DNA of 15,115 bases from Candidatus Omnitrophota bacterium (GTDB lineage: Bacteria > Omnitrophota > Gorgyraeia > Gygaellales > Profunditerraquicolaceae). The notes beneath the pieces were generated by a model that was not told the origin of the DNA, searched no databases, and saw only the letters and a program-made list of their open reading frames with translations. Of the stretch, positions 6,401 to 13,484 are shown piece after piece (positions within the stretch are counted from its first letter, which is position 1; each line of letters opens with the position of its first letter). The translations under genes were made by a program, and so were the position numbers. The stretch lies in contig JAGUWZ010000090.1 of NCBI GenBank assembly GCA_020062065.1, positions 1 through 15,115 of the forward strand, read 5' to 3'.

Positions 6401-7984
6401 TACACTACTCCTGGCGTAACCTTAATTTCTCCACCTCCACATCATGATATCTATTCCATTGAAGATCTTGCTCAATTAATCTTTGATTTAAAGAATACAA
6501 ATCCTCATGCGCGTATCAACGTTAAACTCGTCTCAGAGATTGGCGTGGGAACTATTGCTGTCGGCGTGGCTAAAGGCCATGCAGATGCGATTTTAATTTC
6601 CGGTGGAGACGGAGGAACAGGCGCTTCACCAATGAGCTCTATAAAACACGCTGGTCTTCCCTGGGAATTGGGTCTTTCAGAGACTCATCAGACCCTAGTG
6701 TTAAACGACTTAAGAGGTAGGGTAAGGCTTCAGACTGATGGACAGATGCGCACAGGCAAAGATGTGGCAATAGCCGCTCTTTTAGGAGCAGAAGAATACG
6801 GTTTTTGTACTTCTGTTTTAATTGTCTTAGGATGCGTAATGTTAAGACACTGCCAGCTTAACAACTGTTCGGTAGGGATAGCTACTCAGGAAGAAATTTT
6901 ACGACAGAGATTTAAAGGTAGGCCTGAATATGTGGTTAATTATTTTCATTTTGTCGCTTGTGAATTGCGTGAGATTATGAGCTACCTTGGTATAAAAACG
7001 CTTGATGAGATGATTGGAAGAACCGAACTTTTAGAAGTCAACCAAGAAATTCTGCCCTGGAAGGCAAAGGGAATTGATTTTTCAAAAATCCTGTATAAAC
7101 CAAAGGTGCCTAAAAGGGTGGATACCTACTGCAAAATCTTGCAGGACCATGGAATCGAAGAAGTTTTGGATTTAAAACTTATTCAATTATGCCAAGATGC
7201 CTTAGAAAAAAAGCAAGCCGTTAAAATAGAACTGGATATTAAGAATACAGATAGAACAACTGGCGCAATGCTTAGCGGTCAGATTTGTAAGCTATTTGGA
7301 GAAGAAGGACTGCCTGATGATACAATTCGCTGTAAATTTAAAGGTGCAGCGGGTCAGGGCTTTGGGGCATGGCTTGCCAAAGGAATTACCTTTGAACTTG
7401 AAGGTATGGCTAATGATTATGTTGGAAAAGGTATATCTGGTGGAAAGATTATAATTTATCCTGATAAAGAGGCAGACTATAGACCCCAAGAGAATATTAT
7501 CATTGGTAATACCACTTTTTATGGAGCGATATGCGGAGAGGCCTATATCCGTGGAGTGGCAGGAGAACGTTTTTGTATTAGAAATTCGGGTCTCTTGGCT
7601 GTAGTTGAAGGACTTGGAGATCACGGATGCGAATATATGACTGGCGGCAGAGTAGTTGTTTTAGGTAAAACTGGTAGGAACTTTGCCGCAGGTATGTCTG
7701 GTGGGATCGCTTACATTTACGACGTAGAGAAGAGTTTTAGAAAAAGATGTAATTTGGAGATGGTGGAATTAGAGGGGGTCTCGGTAGATGATGTAAGGAA
7801 CATTTATAATCTATTGCGGAATCACTATCAATACACTCAAAGTCAAATTGCCGGAAAAATTCTGGATAATTTTGCGCGGGAGATTAAGAAATTTATCAAG
7901 GTTATGCCTATAGAGTATAAACGAATATTAGAAGGCAAGGAATTAGAGGTGAAGTTGGAACCGGCTGAGGTTTCTGATGGGTGA
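3425..7984 (+). CDS. gltB: Glutamate synthase (NADPH), large subunit
   Basis: The large GOGAT subunit transfers the amide of glutamine to 2-oxoglutarate, giving two glutamates. Domains in the 1519 residues: class II glutamine amidotransferase (from Cys22, HDACGVGF, to about 420), the inactive central domain (about 470-780), the FMN-binding synthase domain (about 865-1225), and the C-terminal GXGXG beta-helix (from about 1270). The 3Fe-4S cysteines CVMLRHCQLNNC fall at 1137, 1143 and 1148. The residues before Cys22 are a short propeptide removed to expose the catalytic cysteine. The frame also has ATG at 3410, but 3425 has the better ribosome site (GGAAGA, 7-bp spacing) and a propeptide length like that of the Bacillus protein as recalled. 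It overlaps gltD by 8 bp. No nearby ANTAR-type leader was found. Confidence 0.96.
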   Translation: MKYYHLPKKQGLYDPAFEHDACGVGFVCNIKGKKSNEIVHLGLNALKRLLHRGATGADPKTGDGAGILIQTPHEFFKKVASDLKFDLPNLGDYGTGLVFLPPNKKERQFCKNVFSKIIKEQGQTILGWRRVPVDDTDIGKTARETEPVIEQIFIARNLSLKMQIDFERRLYIIRKKTENIIRQSKLKQKSYFYITNISSRTFSYKGLLMSTQLEKFFLDLKDPEVKSALCLIHARYSTNTFPTWDLAQPFRFLAHNGEINTLRGNINWMRAREGWLESKLFGKELKNIFPIVVPGGSDSATIDNVFEFLVLGGRSLPHAMMMLIPSAWEQNPLLDKKIRDFYRYHACLMEPWDGPAAIAFTDGTSVGAVLDRNGLRPARYIVTKKDFVVMASEVGVLDIKPNDILISGRLEPGKIFFIDTEEGRIVDDNEVKEIISRRKTYGVWLKENMLELEHLHSVRFKKKNEEDTLTLLKAFGYTREDLKFIIKPMVENAQEPMGSMGDDTPHAVLSKEPRLLYDYFKQLFAQVTNPAIDPIREELVMSLESYIGPENNLLEETPIHCHKLRVKYPILTNEELAKILNLKEKGFKTKTISTLFSARDGFPSDRKVSKELEFMKTLDKICKEATLAIKEGYTFIILSDRGVNKDYAALPCLLAAGAVHHYLVRNALRTQIGIILETAEPRAVHHFALLFGYGADCINPYLAYEAVKCIVKEERLGLDIKTALKHYIKALEKGILKILSKMGISTLQSYRGAQIYEALGLDEDVIEQCFSGTVSRIGGAGFNVIAKESILRHREAYPERQIQVPYLATGGVYQWKRDGEFHLWNPESIAALQDAVWNQDYKKYKEFTQLINNQSDNPTTLRGLLKFKSSKSIPIEDVESVEKIVKRFATGAMSFGSISKEAHETIAIAMNRMGARSNSGEGGEDPARFFPRPNGDISRSAVKQVASGRFGVTTNYLVNADELQIKIAQGAKPGEGGQLPGHKVSVTIARTRYTTPGVTLISPPPHHDIYSIEDLAQLIFDLKNTNPHARINVKLVSEIGVGTIAVGVAKGHADAILISGGDGGTGASPMSSIKHAGLPWELGLSETHQTLVLNDLRGRVRLQTDGQMRTGKDVAIAALLGAEEYGFCTSVLIVLGCVMLRHCQLNNCSVGIATQEEILRQRFKGRPEYVVNYFHFVACELREIMSYLGIKTLDEMIGRTELLEVNQEILPWKAKGIDFSKILYKPKVPKRVDTYCKILQDHGIEEVLDLKLIQLCQDALEKKQAVKIELDIKNTDRTTGAMLSGQICKLFGEEGLPDDTIRCKFKGAAGQGFGAWLAKGITFELEGMANDYVGKGISGGKIIIYPDKEADYRPQENIIIGNTTFYGAICGEAYIRGVAGERFCIRNSGLLAVVEGLGDHGCEYMTGGRVVVLGKTGRNFAAGMSGGIAYIYDVEKSFRKRCNLEMVELEGVSVDDVRNIYNLLRNHYQYTQSQIAGKILDNFAREIKKFIKVMPIEYKRILEGKELEVKLEPAEVSDG

Positions 7985-9419
7985 TATTAGAGGTTTTTTA
8001 AAAGTTAAAAGGCAAGCCAGAGAATACAGGCCAGTTTATGAGCGTATCAAGGATTATCGAGAGATTCCAATCTTACGCACTGGCGAACATTCTCAAGAAC
8101 AAGCGTCGCGTTGTATGGATTGTGGCACACCTTTTTGTCATTGGGGCTGCCCCATAGGCAATTTTATACCGGAATGGAATGATTTTGTGTTTAGTGGACA
8201 ATGGGAGAAAGCGCTCCAGCTTTTGGAAGCAACGAATAATCTTGCTGAAATTACCGGCAGAATCTGCCCGGCTCTCTGTGAATACGCCTGTGTTTTAGGT
8301 ATTAACGATGAGCCGGTTACCATCTGCGAAAATGAATTAGCCATTATTGAATACGCCTTTAAAAATGGTTACATTACCGCCCATTTACCTAAGAAGCGCA
8401 TGGGAAAGAAAGTTGCGGTTATTGGCTCTGGGCCTGCGGGTTTAGCCTGCGCAGCTCAATTAAATTGTGCAGGCCATAGAGTCGTGGTATTTGAAAGAGA
8501 TGACAAAATCGGCGGAATCTTACGTTACGGTATCCCTGATTTTAAGTTAGAAAAATGGGTTTTGGAAAGGCGGCTTAAGATTTTGGAGAAAGAAGGAATT
8601 GAATTTAAAACTAAGATTAATGTAGGCATAGACTATAAGGTTTCTAAATTGAAGAAAGAATTTGATGCGATTTGTTTAGCCGGGGGTTGCCGTGTTCCTC
8701 GAGACTTAAAGATTGAAGGAAGGGACTTGAAAGGAATTTATTTTGCTATGGATTATCTAATTCAGTCAAATAGAAGAGTTGCTGGCCAAAATTTTCCTGT
8801 TGGTCAGTTAATCGATGCCAAAGGTAAAAAGGTTGTAATTATCGGTGGGGGAGATACTGGTGCTGATTGTGTGGGAGTAGCACATAGACAAGGGGCAAGT
8901 TGCGTCATACAGATAGAACTCCTGCCTCAGCCGCCCGAACATCGCCCTTCCGATTGTCCATGGCCTAAATATCCAATGCTTTTAAAAACTTCTACTAGCC
9001 ATGAAGAGGGAGCAGAGCGTAAGTGGTCAGTATTAACTAAGAAGTTTATTGGAGAGAAGGGCGAAGTGAAAAGACTTTTCTGTATCAAGGTAGAGTTTGA
9101 AAAGGATATTAAAGGTCGTCTTGCAATGAAAGAAATTCCCGGCTCAGAATTTGAGATATATGCGGATTTAGTAATTCTTGCCTTGGGATACTTACATCCT
9201 GAAAAAAAGGGCTTAATTGAAGAACTTGATTTGGGATTAGATTCTTGTGGAAATGTGAAAGCCGATTCCAACTTTATGACTTCTCAAAAAGCTGTATTTG
9301 CTTGCGGAGATATGCGTCGTGGTCAATCCTTAGCTGTCTGGGCAATCTCAGAAGGAAGAAAGGCGGCGCATTATATAGATAAGTATCTTATAGGAAGTAG
9401 CTATTTACCATGTCTTTAG
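7977..9419 (+). CDS. gltD: Glutamate synthase (NADPH), small subunit
   Basis: The beta subunit of GOGAT (480 residues) takes electrons from NAD(P)H via FAD and passes them through iron-sulfur clusters to the large subunit. Visible features: N-terminal cluster cysteines RCMDCGTPFCHWGCP (Cys46, 49, 54, 58) and ICPALCEYAC (97, 101, 105), the FAD dinucleotide motif VIGSGPAGLACAAQL (148-162), the NADPH-binding motif IIGGGDTGADCVGVAHRQGA near 285-304, and the closing FAD-contact region FACGDMRRGQSLAVWAISEG. Length is normal. The start ATG 7977 lies inside the end of gltB, with TGAGG at 7966-7970 as ribosome site. The overlap suggests translational coupling to give the two subunits in equal amounts. 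Confidence 0.96.
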   Translation: MGDIRGFLKVKRQAREYRPVYERIKDYREIPILRTGEHSQEQASRCMDCGTPFCHWGCPIGNFIPEWNDFVFSGQWEKALQLLEATNNLAEITGRICPALCEYACVLGINDEPVTICENELAIIEYAFKNGYITAHLPKKRMGKKVAVIGSGPAGLACAAQLNCAGHRVVVFERDDKIGGILRYGIPDFKLEKWVLERRLKILEKEGIEFKTKINVGIDYKVSKLKKEFDAICLAGGCRVPRDLKIEGRDLKGIYFAMDYLIQSNRRVAGQNFPVGQLIDAKGKKVVIIGGGDTGADCVGVAHRQGASCVIQIELLPQPPEHRPSDCPWPKYPMLLKTSTSHEEGAERKWSVLTKKFIGEKGEVKRLFCIKVEFEKDIKGRLAMKEIPGSEFEIYADLVILALGYLHPEKKGLIEELDLGLDSCGNVKADSNFMTSQKAVFACGDMRRGQSLAVWAISEGRKAAHYIDKYLIGSSYLPCL

Positions 9420-9704
9420 TCTTACAAAGGTCAATAGGGGATAGGGTTAAAAATCCGCTTGCCAATCCCTCTTGATGGGATGAGCGCGTTTAGCAGAAAG
9501 AGCGAGGGTAAGAAAGCCAGCTCTCATTAAAAACTTCTGGCAAGCGCTACATCAGGCACTGCTTGCAAGCAAAGTAAAAACTTTTCAGCACAAGCATTGA
9601 GGGAGAGACAGTCCTTAAAATAACTTGCCTTACTCAATCTGTTGTGATATTTTATTATCAACCAGGACATCATAAAAAGTTAGAACCTTATAGAATAGTC
9701 CCTG
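9420..9704 (+). other. Non-coding stretch after gltD
   Basis: No convincing reading frame, RNA gene or strong terminator is seen. There are minor inverted repeats: ATCCC/GGGAT near 9464-9481, CAAGC/GCTTG (9541-9545/9561-9565), and the 10-bp palindrome GCTTGCAAGC (9561-9570). Base composition is more GC-rich and less gene-like than the flanks, so it may be a decayed remnant. No homology to a known family could be made out. Confidence 0.4.
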
Positions 9705-9744
9705 CCATAGTTGACACTCAGGCGAACCCTGACGAGATAATTAG
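9705..9744 (+). repeat. 40-bp direct repeat, left side of the toxin-antitoxin cassette
   Basis: This 40-bp sequence, with core CTCAGGCGAACCCTG, returns at 10517-10556 with 33 of 40 positions matching and no gaps. The two copies start 812 bp apart and bracket the toxin and antitoxin genes. This copy also contains TTGACA (9711-9716) with GATAAT 19 bp further (9736-9741), a long-spaced but possible promoter for the cassette. The right copy has TTGACG and no -10 box, so any promoter function would be specific to this side. Confidence 0.65.
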
Positions 9745-9759
9745 TTGAGGTGGTTCGCT

Positions 9760-10359
9760 ATGTGTAAAGTCGGTGTGTTGATGAAAAATAAGGCAGTTTA
9801 TATTATTGCGGGACCGAATGGATCAGGCAAAACAACTTTTGCTAAGTTATTTTTGCCTGACTATGTGAATTGTCCGAATTTTGTAAATACCGATCTTATC
9901 GCTCAAGGGTTAGCTCCCTTTAAGCCTCGCGCCGCAGCTATTAAAGCCGGCAAGCTCGTATTGCAAGAAATCCACGAATACACCAGACGGGGCGTTGATT
10001 TCGCTTTTGAGACGACATTGTCTGGCAAATCTTATGTAAGATTGCTTACCAAATTAAAATTGAAAGGTTATGCTTGTCATCTTTTCTTTCTCTGGATTCC
10101 CAGCCCGGAGTTAGCAATCGCCCGTATTAAAGATAGAGTTGCTGAAGGTGGACATCATGTGCCTGCCGAAGATGTGCGTAGAAGATTTGCTCGGGGTATA
10201 AATAATTTCTTCAACCTGTATGAATCTTTGTTTGATTCTTGGATGTTATTTGATAATTCAAAAACAAAGCCCATATTGATTGCCAAAAGAAAAAATGGCC
10301 ATAGAGAAGTAATTAACGGCGGTTTATTTGTGGCGGTTCAAAAAAATGTGAGGCGATAA
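9760..10359 (+). CDS. Zeta-toxin family P-loop kinase-like protein
   Basis: This 199-residue protein has a Walker A motif AGPNGSGKTTF (residues 17-27), NTDLIAQGLAPF, and the FAFETTLSG segment, in the order typical of the zeta-toxin/COG4185 'predicted ABC-type ATPase' family. Zeta toxins phosphorylate UDP-N-acetylglucosamine and block wall synthesis; whether this member does so is inferred only from family. A TTG at 9745 could start the frame, but ATG 9760 has GAGGTGG at 9747-9753 with ideal spacing and is preferred. ATG 9781 would also keep the whole domain. The gene is followed with no gap by the small probable antitoxin gene at 10360, and the pair lies between 40-bp direct repeats. Confidence 0.85.
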   Translation: MCKVGVLMKNKAVYIIAGPNGSGKTTFAKLFLPDYVNCPNFVNTDLIAQGLAPFKPRAAAIKAGKLVLQEIHEYTRRGVDFAFETTLSGKSYVRLLTKLKLKGYACHLFFLWIPSPELAIARIKDRVAEGGHHVPAEDVRRRFARGINNFFNLYESLFDSWMLFDNSKTKPILIAKRKNGHREVINGGLFVAVQKNVRR

Positions 10360-10512
10360 ATGAAAAAAAGAATGTCTTTGCAGGATAAAGCCGAAGCAGC
10401 CTTAAAAAAAGCTGTGCGCGGCGTTGTTGAGCGACATAAAAAATCTGGCCGACCTCTGGCAATTTGGGAAAATGGCAAAACCGTTCGTATTTCTCCGAAC
10501 ACAGTAAAGTAG
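10360..10512 (+). CDS. Small probable antitoxin partner of the zeta-like toxin
   Basis: This 50-residue basic protein begins right after the toxin stop codon (TAA 10357-10359, ATG 10360-10362), with GAGG at 10350-10353 as ribosome site. Its sequence has a helical N-terminal half (MSLQDKAEAALKKAVRGVVE) followed by GRPLAIWENGKTVRISPN. Small proteins with a 'GRPL.VW..GKVVRI' tail next to COG4185 kinases are familiar from bacterial genomes as putative antitoxins; this is from memory, not a search. It is too short for a classical epsilon antitoxin (about 90 residues). The tight coupling and compact cassette argue that it is a real gene. Antitoxin function is inferred from context. Confidence 0.7.
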   Translation: MKKRMSLQDKAEAALKKAVRGVVERHKKSGRPLAIWENGKTVRISPNTVK

Positions 10513-10516
10513 GGAA

Positions 10517-10556
10517 CCATTGTTGACGCTCAGGCGAACCCTGGCAGGGGAATTAG
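10517..10556 (+). repeat. 40-bp direct repeat, right side of the toxin-antitoxin cassette
   Basis: The right-hand copy of the repeat at 9705-9744 begins 4 bp after the antitoxin stop codon. Seven positions differ. The near-perfect fit of the repeats to the ends of the two-gene unit suggests a mobile or duplicated cassette. It was compared with integron attC features (GTTRRRY and RYYYAAC boxes at the two ends of a folded site) and does not match clearly. Confidence 0.65.
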
Positions 10557-11061
10557 GGGACGCTTCGGGGTTTTTGTAGTTCGGAATCGTTTACAAACCA
10601 TAGATTACAACTGCGGCCGGACAGTTAAGTGTCAGCATAGTGCCTTGTCCATTTAATATTATTTGACACCACAGTCTTCAGATTCCCCCCTATACTCATC
10701 GTCGGAAAATCTCCGAAAAGTATCAAAAATACCTGTTTTTAGGAAGGCATCAAGAAGAAACCTGCGTCTTAACTGAACCAATGCTTAGAGATATTTTAGC
10801 TGGGTTAGAAGCCAACAGCCAACTACAGCAGTTAAGGCAGATATTTTTAGGAAAGGTTTTTAAAAATTTTGATATATGAATAAAGAAACCGAGAAAATTT
10901 TCTAAACTAAAAAATCAAAAAATGTCCAGAGAGGGTGGAATTGATTTGAAAAGAGAGTTTTTGGTGGTAGAATATGTTTAATCTTACTTTATTATTATAT
11001 CAGATATACAGGAGCCATAAGGCGAGTGCCTATCTTGTAAATTTTATAAATTAAGAAAGCT
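10557..11061 (+). other. Non-coding stretch with one open-frame remnant
   Basis: No complete gene is seen. One frame is open from 10667 to TGA 10877-10879, about 70 codons, with no ATG until 10781. It reads ...KYQKYLFLGRHQEETCVLTE and ends ...RQIFLGKVFKNFDI. Its composition is protein-like, but no family was recognised, so it is most likely the tail of a lost gene. Small hairpins occur, such as TCGGA/TCCGA (10702-10706/10712-10716). From 10880 to 11061 only very short frames exist, up to repeat copy 2. Confidence 0.4.
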
Positions 11062-11221
11062 GATTTAATAACTAGTAAAATGATAATTTCAAGCCAATTT
11101 TATTAACGCAGATATTCGCAAATCAAACGCGAGATTCTCGCAGATAAAACTTTTTCATCTGCGTATATCTGCGTGCAATCTGCGTGTATCTGCGTTTAAA
11201 AAGGTAGTTCTTAAATTGGCT
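11062..11221 (+). repeat. Palindromic dispersed repeat, copy 2 of 3
   Basis: Same element as at 3005-3162, with a few substitutions, for example AAGCCAATTTTATTAACGCAG on the left and AAAAAGGTAGTTCTTAAATT on the right. Here the left AGCCAATTT and right AAATTGGCT ends form an exact short terminal inverted repeat. It shares an internal spacer (ATAAAACTTTTTCATCTGCG) with copy 3, so those two are closest. It ends only 14 bp before the rmuC ribosome site, so the hairpin would lie in the 5' leader of that gene unless transcription starts within the element. Confidence 0.85.
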
Positions 11222-11250
11222 AAATTAAGAGGAAAAAAGGAGGAACCATA

Positions 11251-12747
11251 ATTACTGTCATCGCAATCTTAACTATAGGTATCGTTATAAATTTAATCTT
11301 ATTTTTTATAATATTAGGTAGAGGCGAGAATCAAGCTAAAAAGATAGAAAATATAGATAAAGATATCTTGAGGCTTGAATCTAATGTAAGAGATGAAATT
11401 GCGAAAAATAGAGAAGAAAGCAATAATAACGCCAGGCAGCTCAGAGAAGAAATTGCAAATTCTTCGAAGACCTTCGGAGATTCTATCTCTAAACATATAA
11501 CAGAGATAGCCAATCTTCAAAAGAATCAACTTGATATTTTTTCCAATCAACTCTCAAAATTGACAGAACTAAATGAGCAAAAACTTGAACAGATACGGGA
11601 AGCTATTGTAAATAACTTAAAGGCTTCTAATGATTCAGTCATTTCGAAAATCGTAGAAGTAGTTAATCTCCAGAAGAATCAATTCGATACTTTTTCGAAA
11701 CAGCTCATAACCTTGACGCAAATGAACGAGCAGAAGTTAGAAGCAATGCGCAGTACTGTAGAGCAAAGATTGAAATCAATCCAGGATGACAATGCGCTTA
11801 AATTAGAACAGATGCGGCTAACTGTAGATGAGAAATTACATACTACTCTGGAGAAGCGATTGGGAGATTCATTTAAGTTAGTAAGTGACAGACTTGAGCT
11901 TGTGCGTCAGGGGTTAGGCGAAATGCAGGCATTAGCAAATGGGGTGGGTGATCTTAAAAAGGTATTAACTAATGTAAAAACTAGAGGTACGTGGGGAGAG
12001 ATTCAACTAGGTAATTTGTTGGAGCAAATATTAACGCCAGAACAGTATTCAACGAATGTTGTTACTAAAATAGGCAGCAGAGAGAATGTTGAATTTGCTT
12101 TAAGATTACCCGGAAAGGATGATAAAGTAGTCTGGTTGCCAATAGATGCAAAGTTCCCAAGGGAAAATTATGAGCGGTTATTAGAGGCCCAAGAACAAGC
12201 CAATCCTATTTTGGTGGAAAAATCCGGCAAAGATTTGGACGATACAGTGAAATTGATGGCCAAGAATGTGCGAGATAAATATCTCGACCCACCAAATACA
12301 ACAGATTTTGGTATACTATTTTTGGCTACCGAAGGTTTATACGCGGAAATAATACGCCGCCCTGGACTTTGCGACTATATTCAGAGAGAATATAGGGTAG
12401 TTGTGGCTGGTCCAACTACGATTGCAGCATTGCTGAATAGTTTACAGATGGGGTTCAGGAGTCTTGCAATTGAAAAAAGAGCAGGCGAAGTGTGGAATTT
12501 GCTCGGTGTCGTAAAAAATGAATTTGGCAAGTTCGGCGACCTCTTAGATAAAACACATAAACAACTGCAAACTGTAAGCACCACTATTGAAGGCGCAGCA
12601 AAGAAATCTAGAACAATTGAAAAGAGATTAAAAGATGTGCAAGTTTTACCGGCTGCAGAGTCTAAGGAACTTTTGGCTCAATTAGAAGCAGCAGATACTA
12701 GCGAAGCTGATGAACAAGATTGGCTCAATGAGACCAAGGAATCGTAA
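11251..12747 (+). CDS. rmuC: RmuC family protein, with a probable rare ATT/ATA start
   Basis: RmuC proteins are membrane-anchored with a nuclease-like domain and limit recombination at inverted repeats; the exact reaction is not well settled. Codons from 11251 give 498 residues: an N-terminal membrane helix (about residues 2-24, TVIAILTIGIVINLILFFII), a long coiled coil (about 30-230), and the RmuC domain with TRGTWGEIQLGNLLE, LPIDAKFPRENY, FLATEGLYAEIIRRPGL and GPTTIAALLNSLQMGFRSLAIEKRA. The first common start codon in frame is TTG 11368, which would lose the membrane helix and has no ribosome site. Upstream, AAAGGAGG (11236-11243) is followed by ATA 11248 and ATT 11251 in frame, so initiation at ATT (7-bp spacing) is favoured. 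The coiled coil contains a 51-residue tandem duplication. Confidence 0.88.
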   Translation: MTVIAILTIGIVINLILFFIILGRGENQAKKIENIDKDILRLESNVRDEIAKNREESNNNARQLREEIANSSKTFGDSISKHITEIANLQKNQLDIFSNQLSKLTELNEQKLEQIREAIVNNLKASNDSVISKIVEVVNLQKNQFDTFSKQLITLTQMNEQKLEAMRSTVEQRLKSIQDDNALKLEQMRLTVDEKLHTTLEKRLGDSFKLVSDRLELVRQGLGEMQALANGVGDLKKVLTNVKTRGTWGEIQLGNLLEQILTPEQYSTNVVTKIGSRENVEFALRLPGKDDKVVWLPIDAKFPRENYERLLEAQEQANPILVEKSGKDLDDTVKLMAKNVRDKYLDPPNTTDFGILFLATEGLYAEIIRRPGLCDYIQREYRVVVAGPTTIAALLNSLQMGFRSLAIEKRAGEVWNLLGVVKNEFGKFGDLLDKTHKQLQTVSTTIEGAAKKSRTIEKRLKDVQVLPAAESKELLAQLEAADTSEADEQDWLNETKES

Positions 12748-12793
12748 CTTAATTGGATAAATTTAGTTATGGACATCTCTGACTACCTGAAGG

Positions 12794-12827
12794 GTAGATA
12801 CCCACGGCCATGGCCGTGGGTATCTAC
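12794..12827 (+). repeat. Perfect 34-bp palindrome after rmuC
   Basis: GTAGATACCCACGGCCA at 12794-12810 is followed at once by its exact reverse complement (12811-12827), with no spacer. As RNA it would form a very stable hairpin, but the bases after it (TAACAAAAATC) are not a T-run, so it is not a standard intrinsic terminator. It may still end or stabilise the rmuC transcript. Similar 'CCCACGGC...GCCGTGGG' hairpins are known to me from the ends of IS200/IS605-type elements and REP sequences, so a solo remnant of such an element is the main alternative. It starts 46 bp after the rmuC stop. Confidence 0.8.
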
Positions 12828-12986
12828 TAACAAAAATCTTTATAGCGATTACTTCAGTAGAAACTAAATTACTCATGGTTCAAACTCCCTTCCTATTTCA
12901 TTCATTCCGCATCGCAGATTCATCCAAGGCGATTTTTGCAAAATACTCAAGACCTTCGTTGGGAGCAAGGTTGTGCTTTGCAAGAT

Positions 12987-13445
12987 ATGATTAAATTAAA
13001 ACAGCTTATTCCGGAAGATTATTGCTTGAGTTGTAAGGGGTGTTGTAGATTTAGTCAAGAGAATTCTGCCTGGTCCCCGAAGCTTTTAGAAGAAGAGAAA
13101 AATAGATTAGAGAAAATCCGTATATTAGCCGACCCCCAAGAAGGGAATTTTATATGCGCCTTTTTAAATAAAAGAAACAATAAATGCAAAATTTATCACT
13201 CCAGGCCATTTGAATGTCAGCTTTATCCGTTTGTTTTCAACGGGGTTAATAATAAAGTATTTTTGGCAATGGATTTAAACTGCGCTTTTATAAAAGAAAA
13301 CCTAAAGACCCCGGGATTCAAAGACTACACCCAAAGCTTAACAAACCTTATTAAAAACCCGGGGTTCCTTAATCTTTTAAAAGACAACCCTCATCTCATC
13401 CAGAATTATGAAGGAGTGCTTGCCCTTGCAGTGCTTGATATTTAA
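12987..13445 (+). CDS. YkgJ-family cysteine-cluster protein (putative Zn/Fe-binding)
   Basis: This 152-residue protein has the CxxCxxCC cluster YCLSCKGCCRF (Cys13, 16, 19, 20), then Cys57, Cys67, the RPFECQLYPF segment (Cys77) and Cys99. These are the arrangement and spacing of the YkgJ/'Fe-S oxidoreductase-like, zinc- or iron-chelating' family. Biochemical role is unknown. ATG 12987 puts the cluster near the N-terminus as in relatives recalled, but has no clear ribosome site; TTG 12978 (GGGAGCAAGG upstream) and TTG 12936 are in-frame alternatives that add 3 or 17 residues. The gene stands alone between the palindrome and repeat copy 3. No nearby partner explains its function. Confidence 0.8.
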   Translation: MIKLKQLIPEDYCLSCKGCCRFSQENSAWSPKLLEEEKNRLEKIRILADPQEGNFICAFLNKRNNKCKIYHSRPFECQLYPFVFNGVNNKVFLAMDLNCAFIKENLKTPGFKDYTQSLTNLIKNPGFLNLLKDNPHLIQNYEGVLALAVLDI

Positions 13446-13484
13446 ACCCTCGCGCAGACAATAAGCAATAGAGAGAACTTATTA

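Noticed and set aside
10517..10575. Right-hand 40-bp repeat as an integron attC site carrying a toxin-antitoxin cassette
   Set aside because: No clear pair of RYYYAAC and GTTRRRY boxes and no convincing folded site around them; no integrase is in the window.
10663..10696. TTGACA (10663) followed by TATACT (10691) as a promoter
   Set aside because: The spacer is 22 bp, too long for sigma-70, and no gene follows at a sensible distance.
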